Source: Oscillospiraceae bacterium
Lineage (GTDB): Bacteria > Bacillota > Clostridia > Monoglobales > Monoglobaceae
Reading direction: 5' to 3'
DNA: 64,000 nt
Assembly: GCA_015068605.1 (NCBI GenBank)
Contig: SVKF01000002.1
Location: forward strand, 1 to 64,000
Below are positions 9,077-19,700 of this stretch, piece after piece (position 1 is the first letter of the stretch; each line of letters begins with the position of its first letter). The notes beneath the pieces are model-generated. The model made no database searches. It was not told the DNA's origin and saw only the letters and a list, made by a program, of their open reading frames with translations. Both the position numbers and the translations under genes were made by a program.

Positions 9077-10060
9077 TTATTCAAAATTCAAACACGTTGA
9101 AAGCGGTGTAATTGTATCTAAGCCGTCCCAAGCAAAAACCTTCGCATTTGTTGCACCATTTACTGCAGGTACGAGATAGTCATATCCTGCTGCATTCTTA
9201 CTATCAATCACAATCCAGTCAGTATATACCAGCTGATTTGCATCAGAATAGTATGCAACTATTAAGTATACCTGTTTCTGTTCACCGGTTGTATTGACAT
9301 AATCTGCCTTTATTTTTACAGTTTGTGTTGCCTTCGCCACAAGGTCAGAAAAGCTGGTAACTGTATCAATACCCTTTAATTCACAGCTAAATTCAGAAAA
9401 ATCCAAAATTCTCCATTTTGCATTTTGAAGAACAATTGAACTTCCCGAACCGACTGGTGAAGCAATTCCCGTCCAGCTGTCCTTTATCCAGCCATATGAA
9501 CCGGTACCGATATCTACCCAATCGGTAGTTGCTGATGTTCTGTGTCCTGCATTGTCAAAACAATCTTCTACATCAATTCTTTGTTTCATGCTTTCTAAAT
9601 CAAATTTCCATATGATTTTATTTTGAGTTGCTCCGCCTGCATAACAATATGCATTGCTGTTATAAGAACTTTTTGCGTAAACACTTCCATTTACAAGTCT
9701 GATTCCATAGGGTAATATCTCTAATGTCGGTCCCCAACCGTTTGTTTGATTTAATGAAATCTTTGCAGAATCTGTATAGTCTGGTCTGTAAACAGTAAAT
9801 TCTATTTCTACAATCTGTCCGTTATCTTTTGCGGCTTTGGTAAGCGTATTATTTAAACCCGATAAACCTGCCCATTGCACTCCTGCGCCTGCTATCATTC
9901 TTGTCAGATTCCCATCATTTGTACCGCTAAATCCTGAGCCTGAAGCTATTAGAGTATATTCATCAGTACTCTCTGATGCGCTTACATTGTTTACACCGAT
10001 TGCCAAAGACATTATCATAGAAAAAGATAATATCAGAGATAAAAGTTTTCTTGTTTTCAT
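9077..10060 (-). CDS. Secreted protein with an unassigned ~200-aa module and a C-terminal beta-sandwich module
   Basis: The start is taken at ATG 10060 because AAAGGA lies eight bases upstream; an ATG nine bases earlier is too close to that site. The product is 327 residues with a signal peptide ending near VSA. Residues about 35-230 align by eye with the N-terminal region of the SLH-anchored protein at 14142-16748. Shared blocks include NGWGPTLEILPYG versus VGYGPGIQVAPYN, a DWVDIGTGSYGW-like stretch and NAKWRIL versus NPAWRIL. The last ~95 residues (VKIKADYVNTTGEQ through AKVFAWDGLDTITPLS) form a small module also present in the 655-aa and SLH proteins. No catalytic motif is recognised; carbohydrate binding is an inference. 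Confidence 0.75.
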   Translation of the reverse strand: MKTRKLLSLILSFSMIMSLAIGVNNVSASESTDEYTLIASGSGFSGTNDGNLTRMIAGAGVQWAGLSGLNNTLTKAAKDNGQIVEIEFTVYRPDYTDSAKISLNQTNGWGPTLEILPYGIRLVNGSVYAKSSYNSNAYCYAGGATQNKIIWKFDLESMKQRIDVEDCFDNAGHRTSATTDWVDIGTGSYGWIKDSWTGIASPVGSGSSIVLQNAKWRILDFSEFSCELKGIDTVTSFSDLVAKATQTVKIKADYVNTTGEQKQVYLIVAYYSDANQLVYTDWIVIDSKNAAGYDYLVPAVNGATNAKVFAWDGLDTITPLSTCLNFE

Positions 10061-10083
10061 AGTTGTCATCCTTTCATTTTTTA

Positions 10084-12051
10084 TTAATTTAAATCAACCT
10101 TGTTCGCCAAAGGGCGGATTCCGGTTAGACTGTCAAATAAAAACGCCGATACCGTAGCGGCATTATCCAATTTGCCTATTGTGCAACTGTAATCCTGCCA
10201 AACCGTATTAATTGGTATCTCATAGTTTTGTGGTGTGACGCTGAGTAATTTTCCGTCACTGTCATATTGAGCAATAACAATAGATGCTGTTTTTACTACA
10301 TTGCTTATATTGCTGATTTTAGCAGTTGCCGTAACACTTGTATTACCACTGATAGTAAATTCTCCTGCACTTGCAAAATTGGGTGCTGTACCTGTATCCA
10401 AATTTTGGTTTTTCACTTCAGAATTTGCTAATTTCAGCAAAAGCTTATATTTCCCTTCCGAGCCGAGAGGCATTGTAAACCGATGTGTGAATACCTCATC
10501 AACGGCGATAGTTTCTCCAATATATGCTACATTTGCAGGAGTTATGGATTTTAAATCTGTAATATTTTCAGGTACAACGATTATTGTACTCTTTGCATTT
10601 TCATCAACCAAATCCATATATGCTAAAACCGTAACCAAATTACCGTTTACCGAAACAATAACATCAACAGGTCTCGTCTTTCTGCATTCTACAAACTTCG
10701 GATTACCGTCAACACTCAATACTATACTTCCATCTGAAGAATGCACTTTTTCTAATAACTCACCCTTATAATTATAAACACAGGCAATGTCGTTGCTAAG
10801 CGGAACGGTAATGGTGTCAGTCGAATTTCCATTAATACTCCACGCAACATACACATCTTCTCCCGTTGTAGTATTTTTATAATTTGCAAGATACTTACCT
10901 GAATTAACATCTAGATTATCAAGTTTTTTATCGGACAGAAGTGTATTAAACGTTTTTACAGCATAAAATGCTTCTTTTTTAACATTTGCTTGTGTGACTA
11001 ATCCGTAATTATGTTCCGAACTTGCCGGATTTGTTCCGGGATCAACTAGACAATATCTGATGTGTTCACTGTTTCGGTTAGCACTCTTCATAACATCGTC
11101 TGCTAAAACGGCTTCCCGAATCGTATATGCCGCTTGTTCTTGTTCTGTTAAAGCAACATTTGCAGTTCCCGTATATCGTCCGGCTTCCGTAATCCAAATA
11201 TCTCCTGTATAGCCAATGCCTGTAAAAATATCATTGAATTGTTTTAATCTCCACAAATAACCGTCAGTAGCACCAGTTCCCGGAATATCTGATTCGGGAA
11301 TACGATTTTCACTATAATATGTAAACTGTCCGTAGCAATGCACACTTACCTTTGCGTTTGCTTTACTGTTTAAATTCATAACGCTGTATGCATTACGTAC
11401 AAAAGTTTTTCCGGAGCTACCATTTCCCGCAAGGGCATATGCCAAAACTGTCGCATCCGGATCGGCAGTTATTATAGCATCATACACTTTGTTAAATAAC
11501 AATCCGTATTTTCTGCCATCCGTATTGAAATTAGGATTAAAAGCTGTCATTTCAGGCTCATTCCACACTTCATATACTACACCATCCACATCCTTATGTG
11601 CTGTGGCTACAGTGCTTACATAATTCATAAAAGCGTCAAGATATTCCTTTGCCTCTCCCGTTGTCGCTTCCGCATCCGGCATTTTAACATTACTGTCGCT
11701 CCAATCATAGTATCTGTTTCCATAGCCCAGAACAATAATCGGTTTGGTACCGTTAGTATACATTTGATTAAGAATACGCGAGAATTGTTCAGGTATATTA
11801 CACCCTTTTCCATTATTCTGATCGCAGACTTCCCAGTACAGCACCTCTCTTAAGTATTTTGATTTCAGCTCTTTTGTATGTCCCGCAAATGACCAGTCAC
11901 CAACGCCATAGTGACCATTAACGCCGAGATTTGATGCCATAACCTCCGTAGTATGGATAAATAAAAGCATCAGAGTTGTAATAAAAATCAATTTTCTGAC
12001 TTTTTTGTTCAAAAAAACACCCCTTTCTTTTTTATTGATTGTTTTTTGCAT
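10084..12051 (-). CDS. Secreted clan GH-A glycoside hydrolase (GH39/GH5-like)
   Basis: 655 residues if ATG 12051 is used (AGGAG five bases upstream). A TTG at 12009 with AAAGGGG before it would give a cleaner signal peptide beginning NKKVRK and ending VMA. The catalytic barrel has the two clan GH-A glutamates: EVWNEPE (acid/base Glu165) and WITEAG (nucleophile Glu289). A conserved His in VSVHCYGQ lies between them. An all-beta domain follows the barrel, then the C-terminal module ending VSAFLFDSLTGIRPL, shared with two neighbouring proteins. The enzyme would act outside the cell on a polysaccharide; which family of clan A and which linkage cannot be settled by eye. Confidence 0.82.
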   Translation of the reverse strand: MQKTINKKERGVFLNKKVRKLIFITTLMLLFIHTTEVMASNLGVNGHYGVGDWSFAGHTKELKSKYLREVLYWEVCDQNNGKGCNIPEQFSRILNQMYTNGTKPIIVLGYGNRYYDWSDSNVKMPDAEATTGEAKEYLDAFMNYVSTVATAHKDVDGVVYEVWNEPEMTAFNPNFNTDGRKYGLLFNKVYDAIITADPDATVLAYALAGNGSSGKTFVRNAYSVMNLNSKANAKVSVHCYGQFTYYSENRIPESDIPGTGATDGYLWRLKQFNDIFTGIGYTGDIWITEAGRYTGTANVALTEQEQAAYTIREAVLADDVMKSANRNSEHIRYCLVDPGTNPASSEHNYGLVTQANVKKEAFYAVKTFNTLLSDKKLDNLDVNSGKYLANYKNTTTGEDVYVAWSINGNSTDTITVPLSNDIACVYNYKGELLEKVHSSDGSIVLSVDGNPKFVECRKTRPVDVIVSVNGNLVTVLAYMDLVDENAKSTIIVVPENITDLKSITPANVAYIGETIAVDEVFTHRFTMPLGSEGKYKLLLKLANSEVKNQNLDTGTAPNFASAGEFTISGNTSVTATAKISNISNVVKTASIVIAQYDSDGKLLSVTPQNYEIPINTVWQDYSCTIGKLDNAATVSAFLFDSLTGIRPLANKVDLN

Positions 12052-12088
12052 CTTATCTCCTGATTATTTATTTTTTTCTTTCGCCTCC

Positions 12089-14098
12089 TTATTCAATAAC
12101 AATCATTTGATGACATTCAAATTTGTCAACAAATATTTTTAATATATTGCCCTCGTGTTTATATGGTATATCAACATTTTGAGGGGCAAGATAAACCCTT
12201 TTAAAAGTTTTTTCTATTCGGATATTAAGCTCGGTATTTATAATCGGCAAAATATCTTCAATAACTTCTATTCCATCTCCTCTTTTAACCGGACTTGCAT
12301 ACAAGAGATGACACACAAATCTGTCCTTCTGCTTCATCAACGTTACAATACCTTGTGACGGAAGATTAGTGGTAAGAGTTTTTTTATCACCAAGCATTCT
12401 GTTTAATGCATCAATAACCATTTGTTTACAGTGTAAGCTTCCTTTTACAGCATAATCTTCAAAGATATTCCATGCAATGTAAATACCATCTTTACCTTCA
12501 GTAATTCCGGAGCCTCCATATTCACAGCTGTTGGGTGAGTGTTGGTGTGAACAGAAGTTCTTTCTCTCACGATTGAAATAGGGATTTTCACGCACACCAA
12601 GTTCTTCTCCTGTGCAAGATATTTTTTGACCCTTAGCGTACATTATGTATCCTGTGTCCGGCATATCACTAAAACTGTTTAACGGTCTGAAATAATCGGG
12701 AATATACGGGTTTTTTTCTTCCCATTTTGCACCAAAGTCAAACGCAAATTCGTTTTTATCACATTTAAGGCCTGCCTCACCTGTTGCAAGTATTTTTCCG
12801 CCATTTTTAATAAATTCGGATAACTTTACTTTCAATTTAGCATCTATTCTGACAATATCGGGAAGAACCACAACACGATATTTATCCAAGCTGCTTTCAT
12901 AATCTACAATGTCATATAAAAACTTTCCTTCATGCATTATCCGGCTTACGCCACTTGAAAACTTATCAACAAACCCTTCTGTTTTAATACCGTTTGCAAC
13001 ACAATAAGCTTCACTACTGAATACCGCAATGTCTGCAACACTTTCAACACCGTCAAGCCACGGTTCTTTTTGTTTTAATTCTGAATATGCTGTTCCTATC
13101 AACTCATATGTTGTCATATCCATTTCGCCCGTTGGTGAAAGCTGATCTCCCACAGAGCATTTTGCTCCGTTTGCAACCGAAAGTGCCACTTCATATCTTA
13201 GTGCGTTCAGATGCTTAAATCCCCCAAATTCACCCCATGCTGTATGAAATTTTCCTGTCATACCAAGAAATTCCATTCCAATACCTTGACAATACCTTGC
13301 AGAAATCGGAAAATGGTCATATCCCCATTCTCCCGTAGGCAAACTTTCAATCTCTAAATGTGTATTAAAATGTGCCAAATCTCTCCTACCCTGAATTATA
13401 TGTCCGCCATTATGGAATATAGGAAATCCCGGCTTATACTTATCAACGGCTTCACGCATAGCCTTAGCATACTTTGAATAAACTTTTTGGGCGTGTTTAT
13501 ATGCTTCGTCTTCATCATACGGATCAGCACCAGCCGCTTCACGTTCTGCTACACAATTTTTACAATAGCAAGGCTGAATTCCGACAATATCTAAAAATAT
13601 TCCGTCTATATCATAATTTTTACACACTTCCTCAACCTGCGCCCTAAGATAGTCAAGATATGGGGTATTCATACAAAATTTATGATATCCGGCTACGGCA
13701 AAGCTTTTCGTTCCGACTAACGATTCATCTTTGTTTCTGGCAAGCCATTCAGGATGCTTATGTGCAAGCTTTTCATCAAAACCAGCCGAAATATAAACCG
13801 GTGTCTTAACACCAATCTCATGTGCTGCCTCAATTTGTGCTTTAAGCAAATCAAAATCCAGATTCGGGTGCATTTCATTCGCTTCTGACGGATGATACGC
13901 CCAACCATGATGACATTTTGAAAATAGAGTTATTGAATCGACACATCCTGTTTTTAAGGCTGATTGAAACTGCTTTTTATTAAAATGTTCTCCTATTTTA
14001 TATATTTTTTCACTTGTATGAAAATCAAGATGTACCTGTCTAAATTTCAAATTCATTTTTATTATGTCCTTTATTCCTGATTTTTTTATTCCTTTCAT
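12089..14098 (-). CDS. GHL6-type putative glycoside hydrolase with beta-galactosidase trimerisation-like domain
   Basis: The frame opens with TTG at 14104, but ATG 14098 has AGGCGG seven bases upstream; another ATG at 14056 (MNLKFRQVHLDFHTS) is the family-like start and also has AAAGGA before it. There is no signal peptide, so the enzyme is cytoplasmic. The N-terminal barrel shows RQVHLDFHTS, TLFSKCHHGWAYHP, KTPVYISAGFDE and DGIFLDIVGIQPCYC. The middle domain resembles the glutamine-amidotransferase-like trimerisation domain of GH42 enzymes (YRVVVLPDIVRIDAKL). These traits match the GHL6 / alpha-fucosidase-like group. The cytoplasmic location within a run of secreted proteins suggests it finishes imported oligosaccharides. 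Confidence 0.75.
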   Translation of the reverse strand: MKGIKKSGIKDIIKMNLKFRQVHLDFHTSEKIYKIGEHFNKKQFQSALKTGCVDSITLFSKCHHGWAYHPSEANEMHPNLDFDLLKAQIEAAHEIGVKTPVYISAGFDEKLAHKHPEWLARNKDESLVGTKSFAVAGYHKFCMNTPYLDYLRAQVEEVCKNYDIDGIFLDIVGIQPCYCKNCVAEREAAGADPYDEDEAYKHAQKVYSKYAKAMREAVDKYKPGFPIFHNGGHIIQGRRDLAHFNTHLEIESLPTGEWGYDHFPISARYCQGIGMEFLGMTGKFHTAWGEFGGFKHLNALRYEVALSVANGAKCSVGDQLSPTGEMDMTTYELIGTAYSELKQKEPWLDGVESVADIAVFSSEAYCVANGIKTEGFVDKFSSGVSRIMHEGKFLYDIVDYESSLDKYRVVVLPDIVRIDAKLKVKLSEFIKNGGKILATGEAGLKCDKNEFAFDFGAKWEEKNPYIPDYFRPLNSFSDMPDTGYIMYAKGQKISCTGEELGVRENPYFNRERKNFCSHQHSPNSCEYGGSGITEGKDGIYIAWNIFEDYAVKGSLHCKQMVIDALNRMLGDKKTLTTNLPSQGIVTLMKQKDRFVCHLLYASPVKRGDGIEVIEDILPIINTELNIRIEKTFKRVYLAPQNVDIPYKHEGNILKIFVDKFECHQMIVIE

Positions 14099-14141
14099 AT
14101 TCAAACCGCCTGAATTATTCCGTTCAAGAAGTCCTTTTATT

Positions 14142-16748
14142 TCACTGCTTCTCTAAAGCATTGAAAATCATAACAGCCGCTTCCGCCCTTGTTACAAAAT
14201 TATTTGGTCTGAAGCTTCCGTCGTCATATCCCGAAATCACCCCATACTGTCTGCATCTATATACAGAATCTTTAGCATAATCTGCTATTTTTATATCATC
14301 TGTAAATGTTTGTACATTTCCATTTGAAAGCTTTAATGCCCGGTCTATTATTACTGCAACATCCTGCCTTGTAATGTATTCACCAACTCCAAACCTTCCA
14401 TCTCCCATTCCTGAGATTGTTCCTGTCGATGCCGCTATTTTTATAAACGGAGCATAGTATGATGAATCATCAACATCTGAAAAATCTTCAACAATCAATT
14501 CTCCTGTATCCATATCAAGCCCCCGGACTATCATTATAACAAAATCATGACGTGTAACATTGTCATAAGGAGCAAATATTCCATCCGCTTTACCTGTTAT
14601 CACTTCCATCTTAGCTAAAGCATTGATCTGTTCTTTTGCCCACTCATAACCATCCATATCATTAAAATATACTTTTTCGATTGGTTCAGGTATGTCTATC
14701 GTCATCGATACAGTATCACCGGATATTTTCGGTCCATCATTAATAGTCTTTTTCCCTACACTTCCACCGACGGAACTGCCACCGCCGGAACCGCCACCGC
14801 CGCCTTTTTGCGGAACTGTATCTTCCTTGTCTAATTCATTTTTCAAATCATTGACTGTTTCAAATGTTTTTCCAAGCACTCTTTTATAATCCGTACTGTT
14901 ATATTTACTAACTTTGTCAATTCCTATTTCGCTACTGTATTCCGTTAGAATATCTCTGATTCTGCCATATCCGTCTGCATATTTAACAGTTATAAAAATA
15001 ACCTGTTTTAATAATTCTGACTTGTACTCTTCATTTGACGAAAAATCCTTTCCCTTTAAAGAGTCAATCAATTCCGACTTTGCTGAATCAGTTATATATG
15101 GCATATTTATGTACTCTGAAAACTTTTCATCTTCTAACCCGAGATATTTATCCGCTTCACTGATTAAAACATCTTTCTCAGCATTTAACAATGCAAGTAA
15201 ATACATTTTTTCAAATAATTTTTGTGCGCTTTCCTTGTCTTGTATTAAGTTTTCATCCTCCTTGACAGAGAAAAACATTAAATCGCAAACTTTGTTTTTA
15301 TCTGCTGTTTCGGTTGTGTCGACTGAAAATCCCAACTCATTTAATCCGACTTCGTTATTACCGAAAATCAAATTATAAAATTCGGTCTTATCTTTTGAAT
15401 TTTGAAGAATCTCAAGAAATCTTGAAACGCTGAATTTATCACAAAGAAGGTTTTTATCTGTCATATTATCATAAACGTATGCACTTAGCATCACCAAATC
15501 ATCTTTATCTTCAATGCTTATCTCATATTCAACCAAATCTTCAAACCCGGTTTCTATTGAAAATTCCTTTTCTCCGGTCTTAGTTTCCCCCGATTTATAG
15601 AAGCATTCATAATAAATTGTAATTTTTTCCGTCGTTTCTTTTTCATTGTTGACATCCATGCAGAATTTCACTTCATCCGTAACATCATCAAAAGTTGTTA
15701 TTTCTTTCATATCTGCATTTATCACCTTAAAATTTTCAAGAATAAGGGCAGGTGTTTTAATGGTAAAATCAAACAATAAATCTCTGCCTTGTAAAGCATT
15801 CTCTACGTATTCAAGGTCTTTATCAATATGCAATGTATATGACTCGTTATCAGCTAAATCTTCAAAGGAAAGTTCATATTTTTTAGGGTCATCATCTTTT
15901 TGCATAACCTCTCCTGCTATTTTTTCTGATGAATCCTTTTTGGTTACATAAATCTTATCACTTATTGAAGAATCGCTAAGCTCAACAGGAAACTCTAATA
16001 AAATCTTATTATTTCCCGGCAAAACCTTATCCCAATTATTCTGAACAACATCTTCTGAATATATCTCTATGTTTTCTTTTGAAATACATTTACATAAAAT
16101 CCTCCATGCAGGATTCTTAACAGTAATCGGTCCTACACCGCTTGTGGTTGCCATTCCACTCCATGTTGCAGGATATGCTCCGTTATTATCCCACCAATAA
16201 GGTCCGCCAACGCTTGCATCAATCCAACCCGTTGAGCCTGTAACAGAACCATCAAACAAGTCAAGCTTAATGTTTTTGTTTGATGTATCAAAGCTCCATG
16301 TCGCACGATATTCTCTATTCGGATGAATATACATTTTACCGCCTGTTTCAGAATATCCCGAAGATGTCAGAACGAGATTTTTTGTTTGACTCATATCACA
16401 AATCGAAACATTGTAAGGTGCAACCTGTATACCGGGTCCATACCCAACGGTTCTGTTTAATGTAAAAACTCCCCAGTCGTTGTATGTAGCTCTTGAAATA
16501 TCAAATTCAACTTCAAAGATTTGCATGTTATCAACAATGCTCTGAGCCTTTGATGTATCAAAATTATTGAAATTTGCCGCTTTAAGTCCCGAACCGGAAA
16601 CCAGAGTCATACCTCCCGGAAACCCGTTGCCGTAATCAATTGTCAGATATTCATTTTCCTCCGCTAAAACAACCCATTGTGCATTTACGAAGGTCAAAAG
16701 AATCGTTACAACAGATAAGAGTAATGCTGATATTCTTTTAAACTTCAT
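14142..16748 (-). CDS. Cell-surface protein with unassigned N-terminal module and three C-terminal SLH domains
   Basis: The start is at ATG 16748, seven bases after AAGGAGG; 868 residues. A signal peptide ending near VLAEE is followed by the ~200-aa module shared with the 9077-10060 protein. Next comes a beta-sandwich region with an Ig-like part (IEIYSEDVVQNNWDKVLPGN), then the shared small module (about residues 340-450). A helical, Lys/Glu-rich segment and a Gly/Ser linker (PQKGGGGGSGGG) precede three SLH repeats. The SLH repeats begin near FNDMDGYEWAKEQI, FSDVDDSSYYAPFI and FTDDIKIADYAKDS. The SLH domains would hold it on pyruvylated wall polysaccharide. It may act as a surface binding protein or scaffold for the hydrolases encoded next to it. 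Confidence 0.82.
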   Translation of the reverse strand: MKFKRISALLLSVVTILLTFVNAQWVVLAEENEYLTIDYGNGFPGGMTLVSGSGLKAANFNNFDTSKAQSIVDNMQIFEVEFDISRATYNDWGVFTLNRTVGYGPGIQVAPYNVSICDMSQTKNLVLTSSGYSETGGKMYIHPNREYRATWSFDTSNKNIKLDLFDGSVTGSTGWIDASVGGPYWWDNNGAYPATWSGMATTSGVGPITVKNPAWRILCKCISKENIEIYSEDVVQNNWDKVLPGNNKILLEFPVELSDSSISDKIYVTKKDSSEKIAGEVMQKDDDPKKYELSFEDLADNESYTLHIDKDLEYVENALQGRDLLFDFTIKTPALILENFKVINADMKEITTFDDVTDEVKFCMDVNNEKETTEKITIYYECFYKSGETKTGEKEFSIETGFEDLVEYEISIEDKDDLVMLSAYVYDNMTDKNLLCDKFSVSRFLEILQNSKDKTEFYNLIFGNNEVGLNELGFSVDTTETADKNKVCDLMFFSVKEDENLIQDKESAQKLFEKMYLLALLNAEKDVLISEADKYLGLEDEKFSEYINMPYITDSAKSELIDSLKGKDFSSNEEYKSELLKQVIFITVKYADGYGRIRDILTEYSSEIGIDKVSKYNSTDYKRVLGKTFETVNDLKNELDKEDTVPQKGGGGGSGGGSSVGGSVGKKTINDGPKISGDTVSMTIDIPEPIEKVYFNDMDGYEWAKEQINALAKMEVITGKADGIFAPYDNVTRHDFVIMIVRGLDMDTGELIVEDFSDVDDSSYYAPFIKIAASTGTISGMGDGRFGVGEYITRQDVAVIIDRALKLSNGNVQTFTDDIKIADYAKDSVYRCRQYGVISGYDDGSFRPNNFVTRAEAAVMIFNALEKQ

Positions 16749-16771
16749 AGTCCATCCTCCTTCCAAAAAAC

Positions 16772-19700
16772 CTATTTCACAAATTTAAGATAATTATACA
16801 AGCTGATATTTTTTACGCTGCCTATGCCCTTGCCGCCAATCCAGCCCTCACGGCCGTTTCCGTCGTTATCATTAATTATCATTGAGAAGGCAATTCTTCT
16901 TCCTGCATCAAATTTTGCGTGTCTCGGCGTTAACAGGTCTTTTGGCATTTTTAATTCATAGGTGATTATATTTTTGTCTCTTTTAATCGCTATATCTCCA
17001 CCATATGCTTTCACATCAAGCTCTCCGATATTTATTGCAGGGTCTTCAACACTATATGCGAAGACCTTCGGTCCTTCCGGCGTCAGTGCCATACCGATTT
17101 CAGTAAATAGCTGCGAAGCATTATTATCGTTAACTGCTTCATATGCTGTTGACATCTGTACTGAATCATATTTCCAGATATCATTTATAGAAGATTCTTC
17201 ACAGAAAACATCATCTGTTACCTGTATTCCTACATACAGATTGTTTTCATCATATGAAATACACGAAAATCCGCTTATATCATCTTTGCCGCCCCAGTTT
17301 GGTGCAGTTGAATCTTCTGTTTTTTCCCATTGTCCCACATTATCATATTGGATTGCTCCGCCAAAATTCCATTCATTTTCATTCATTATGCCGTCAATTT
17401 GTATGTTATCCGATACATAATTTGCAAAATTAAACTCAATTCTTGAACTTACGCTCTGTGTATATCCGTTATCAAGCTTCACAGTACCGTTTACTGTTAA
17501 TATTTCCTTTTTAATAAGCTCCGGCAGATGAAATCTCACAGTTTTTGTTTCTCCGGGAAAAATTTTTGGTATTAAAACAGGCAAAAGCTTTTTCGCAAAT
17601 CTGTCCGGTGCTTCTACTTTTAAAATACCTGTTATCTTATTCTTTTTGGAATTATTTGTTACCTTAAGCTCTGCAACCCATCTGTCATAATTTGCCGGAT
17701 TATATAAATCATTTGAAATCTCAACAGTTATTGCATCTTTGTAATTTAACTCTATCATTCCGTCAAGATACAGCTTATCACCGTCCTTGACATCAACATA
17801 AACAAAATCGCTTCCTGTTTTTACTTCAGATAGTGAAACATATGTTGAAGAAGCATCATTCTTTTCTATAACAAGCTCTTCTGCCGTAGTCGTATAATTT
17901 ACACTTTTTTCCTCTGCCCCGTTAATTTTAATAAGTGTCTTTTCTCCGTAAATTACATTTTGCTTTGACTTTTGCGGATAAATAGTCGGCTCGGTAAAGG
18001 ATAAATCTAAGTTTTCACCGACTATATAATTCACCTGCTCTCCACCCAAAATATTTACTACTCCGTTCCATGCATAAATATTTCTCCTGTTTCCGTACAT
18101 ATCGGATACTTCAAGATAATCTTTATCAGTAACAATTGCCATAGGACAGCTCTTTTCATCGCCAAAAACAGCGTATATATCTTCATTTCCCCGTCTGTAA
18201 TGATACATTTTGTTACCATTTTTATCTTCCTGTAAGTTTACAAACTCAGCATCAGCAATAAAATCATTCATTGCCGCAATTGCAACATATGACTTTCTTG
18301 GTGCAAACGGAACTTCCTCTAACCAGTTACCGATAACGCCAAAGTTATGTTCACGGCTTGCTTCATTCATTCCATCACACACACCGTCATAAACATCAAA
18401 GTATGTAAACCCTCTGCAAGCACTGGAAATGAGATAGGCTTGCGTAATGTATGAGGCTTGTTCTTCATATGTAAACATTTGGGCAGGACCTGCTCCCCAA
18501 CCCATTTCGGTTATCCATATTTCCATATCGGGGTAGCCATTATCATCAAGCCATTCACGTAGTCTTAAAAGCTTAAGATCCAGTCTGTCACCTAACGGTG
18601 AATTCGTCCAGATATACGGATGAATTGAAATTGCATCCGCTACATCTAATGCGCCATAATCTTTCAGTTGTTGCATGGTATCCATCGGAACGTAGGGAAT
18701 CGAAACTAAAGAACCGATGCCTACCTTAAGATTCGGATTTACTGATTTTACATATTTTGCCGCAGTTTTACAAAGCTTTGAATAGGTTTCCCAGCTTGCA
18801 TTACTCGGATTAAAACCACTTGCGTTTGGCTCGTTCCAAACCTCTACCGCAGCAGTTGACGGTAGGCTCGCAACCCAACCGGACCATCTGCCAAAAGCCT
18901 CTATCGCTTCGTCTGTCTCCGGCATATTAACGTAGTATTCCCCCGTCCATTCCGGATTACCGAACAAGAGCGGATAAACCATATTTACCGGACTATTTGT
19001 GTCAATATATTCCTGATATATCCTGTATCTGTCCTGGTCAAATTTGTATGTTCCTTTTGTCCGTTCTATACCACTCCACGGTCTGCCATCTCTGATATGT
19101 CCCCAACCCGCCTTTTCATAAAGATGAAAAAGACTTAAAATTTTATTAGGGGTTGTATATGCTCCCCATGTGGAGAATACATGAGATGTGTCACCCCAAA
19201 ATTCATTTTGGCGTGCCGCAACAGCATAACAAAGGGAGGTTTCATAAACGCTCAGATAATTATACTGCTCATTTTTATAAGTTACCCGAAACGTATGAAT
19301 TCCATAAGGTATGTTTTGTGGGATTGCGATATAATCATCAGGCTTTGTCAAATCAATGTTTTCTCTCGTCTGTGACCAAAGTGTCAGATTTCTGTCACTT
19401 ATTACCTCATAAGTAATATCTGCCGTCTTGCTTTCAGGCTTTGTTTCCTTTAAAACCGTTGAATTAACATTAATTTCTATGGGTTCGTCACTAAAATACG
19501 CATTTCCGACATGATTTGTTTGAATTTCAGCGTTAAAAACTGATTTATACGGTGTTTTTTCTGCATTTATATCGGAAACAACAACTCTTTCATTTGATTT
19601 TGATTCTCCGACAATCAATGATATTTTACAATTATTTCCGTTATAAATACCGCCAAATGAAGGATTTTGGATTTCAAATACTTGTGTTTTCCACATACAG

